Shown here: positions 61,895-61,940 of the stretch, one piece after another
Layout of the letters: every line of letters starts with the position of its first letter
Numbering within the stretch: the first letter of the stretch is position 1
Assembly (NCBI GenBank): GCA_902825965.1
Contig: CADEDA010000018.1
Coordinates: 1-61,940 of the forward strand
Direction of reading: 5' to 3'
DNA: 61,940 nt
Source: an uncultured Gemmatimonadota bacterium
Lineage (GTDB): Bacteria; Gemmatimonadota; Gemmatimonadetes; Gemmatimonadales; Gemmatimonadaceae
The notes under the pieces: generated by a model
The model's input: only the letters and a program-made list of their open reading frames with translations
What the model was told of the DNA's origin: nothing
Databases searched by the model: none
Made by a program: the position numbers and the translations under genes

Positions 61895-61940
61895 TCAGAT
61901 ACTAACTGCACAGGACCTCGCACCACCCAAAGTGGGTGAG
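61895..61940 (-). CDS. 3' end of another cassette gene (partial)
   Basis: The minus frame ends in TGA at 61895-61897, 10 nt before the R'' box of the attC at 61885, as in the other cassettes. Only about 14 codons are in the window, so no product can be named. Confidence 0.3.
   Translation of the reverse strand, partial: SPTLGGARSCAVSI

Noticed and set aside
1-61940. tRNA, rRNA, phage structural genes, replication origin or integrase gene
   Set aside because: Looked for while reading both strands; none seen. The absence is by eye and not by a model search.

Overview
The window is GC-rich DNA, heavily interrupted by insertion sequences. Its genes include secreted serine hydrolases, PD40 propeller proteins, PD40-amidohydrolase fusions, a DUF2911 protein, an S41 protease, a BlaI/M56 pair and ECF sigma factors. 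This mix suggests a Gemmatimonadota-like (or Acidobacteria-like) bacterium; that is an inference from gene content, since no rRNA or marker gene is present. No tRNA, rRNA or CRISPR array was seen.

Left part (1-29 kb). After the end of an IS481-family element come a serine hydrolase with an AraC regulator, then the most notable locus: a compact bacterial ubiquitin-like conjugation operon at 4757-6772 (single-domain Ubl, E2-like protein, JAB peptidase-E1 fusion). It is divergent from a sigma-70-type protein and a 311-residue partner, with a large bipartite inverted repeat between. A BlaI/M56 sensor pair with a perfect operator follows, then a serine hydrolase with a similar operator and a PD40-amidohydrolase. 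From 13 to 29 kb four IS elements (IS3 family x3, IS481 x1) have cut several genes. This stretch also holds a decayed second copy of the E1 gene, a hipBA module with three operators at a 27-bp period, a second copy of that operator region cut by an IS, and a 3'-truncated proteasome-like Ntn hydrolase with exact T1/D17/K33/G47 spacing.

Middle part (29-57 kb). It holds a group of small conserved genes including a DUF2188 protein, a tandem-repeat tract open in nearly all frames, several pseudogenes, a DUF2911 protein, and one gene cassette (DUF4760) between two degenerate attC-like sites. Chromosomal-type genes follow: amidohydrolase, cupin, ECF sigma with zf-HC2 anti-sigma, TlpA-like thioredoxin, an ECF41-like sigma with a membrane-carboxymuconolactone decarboxylase fusion and a matching promoter, a phospholipase D-like protein with a partner, an S41 protease, ankyrin, lipoprotein and membrane genes, and a CPBP protease.

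Right part (57.8 kb to the end). A run of integron gene cassettes lies on the minus strand. Six attC-like sites separate a PhnB-like VOC protein, a MarR/SnoaL pair, a RibD-type reductase, a VOC/glyoxalase protein and a membrane protein. Stop codons fall inside or next to the R'' boxes and starts lie about 20-85 nt after R'. No integrase is in the window; by orientation it would be expected to the right.
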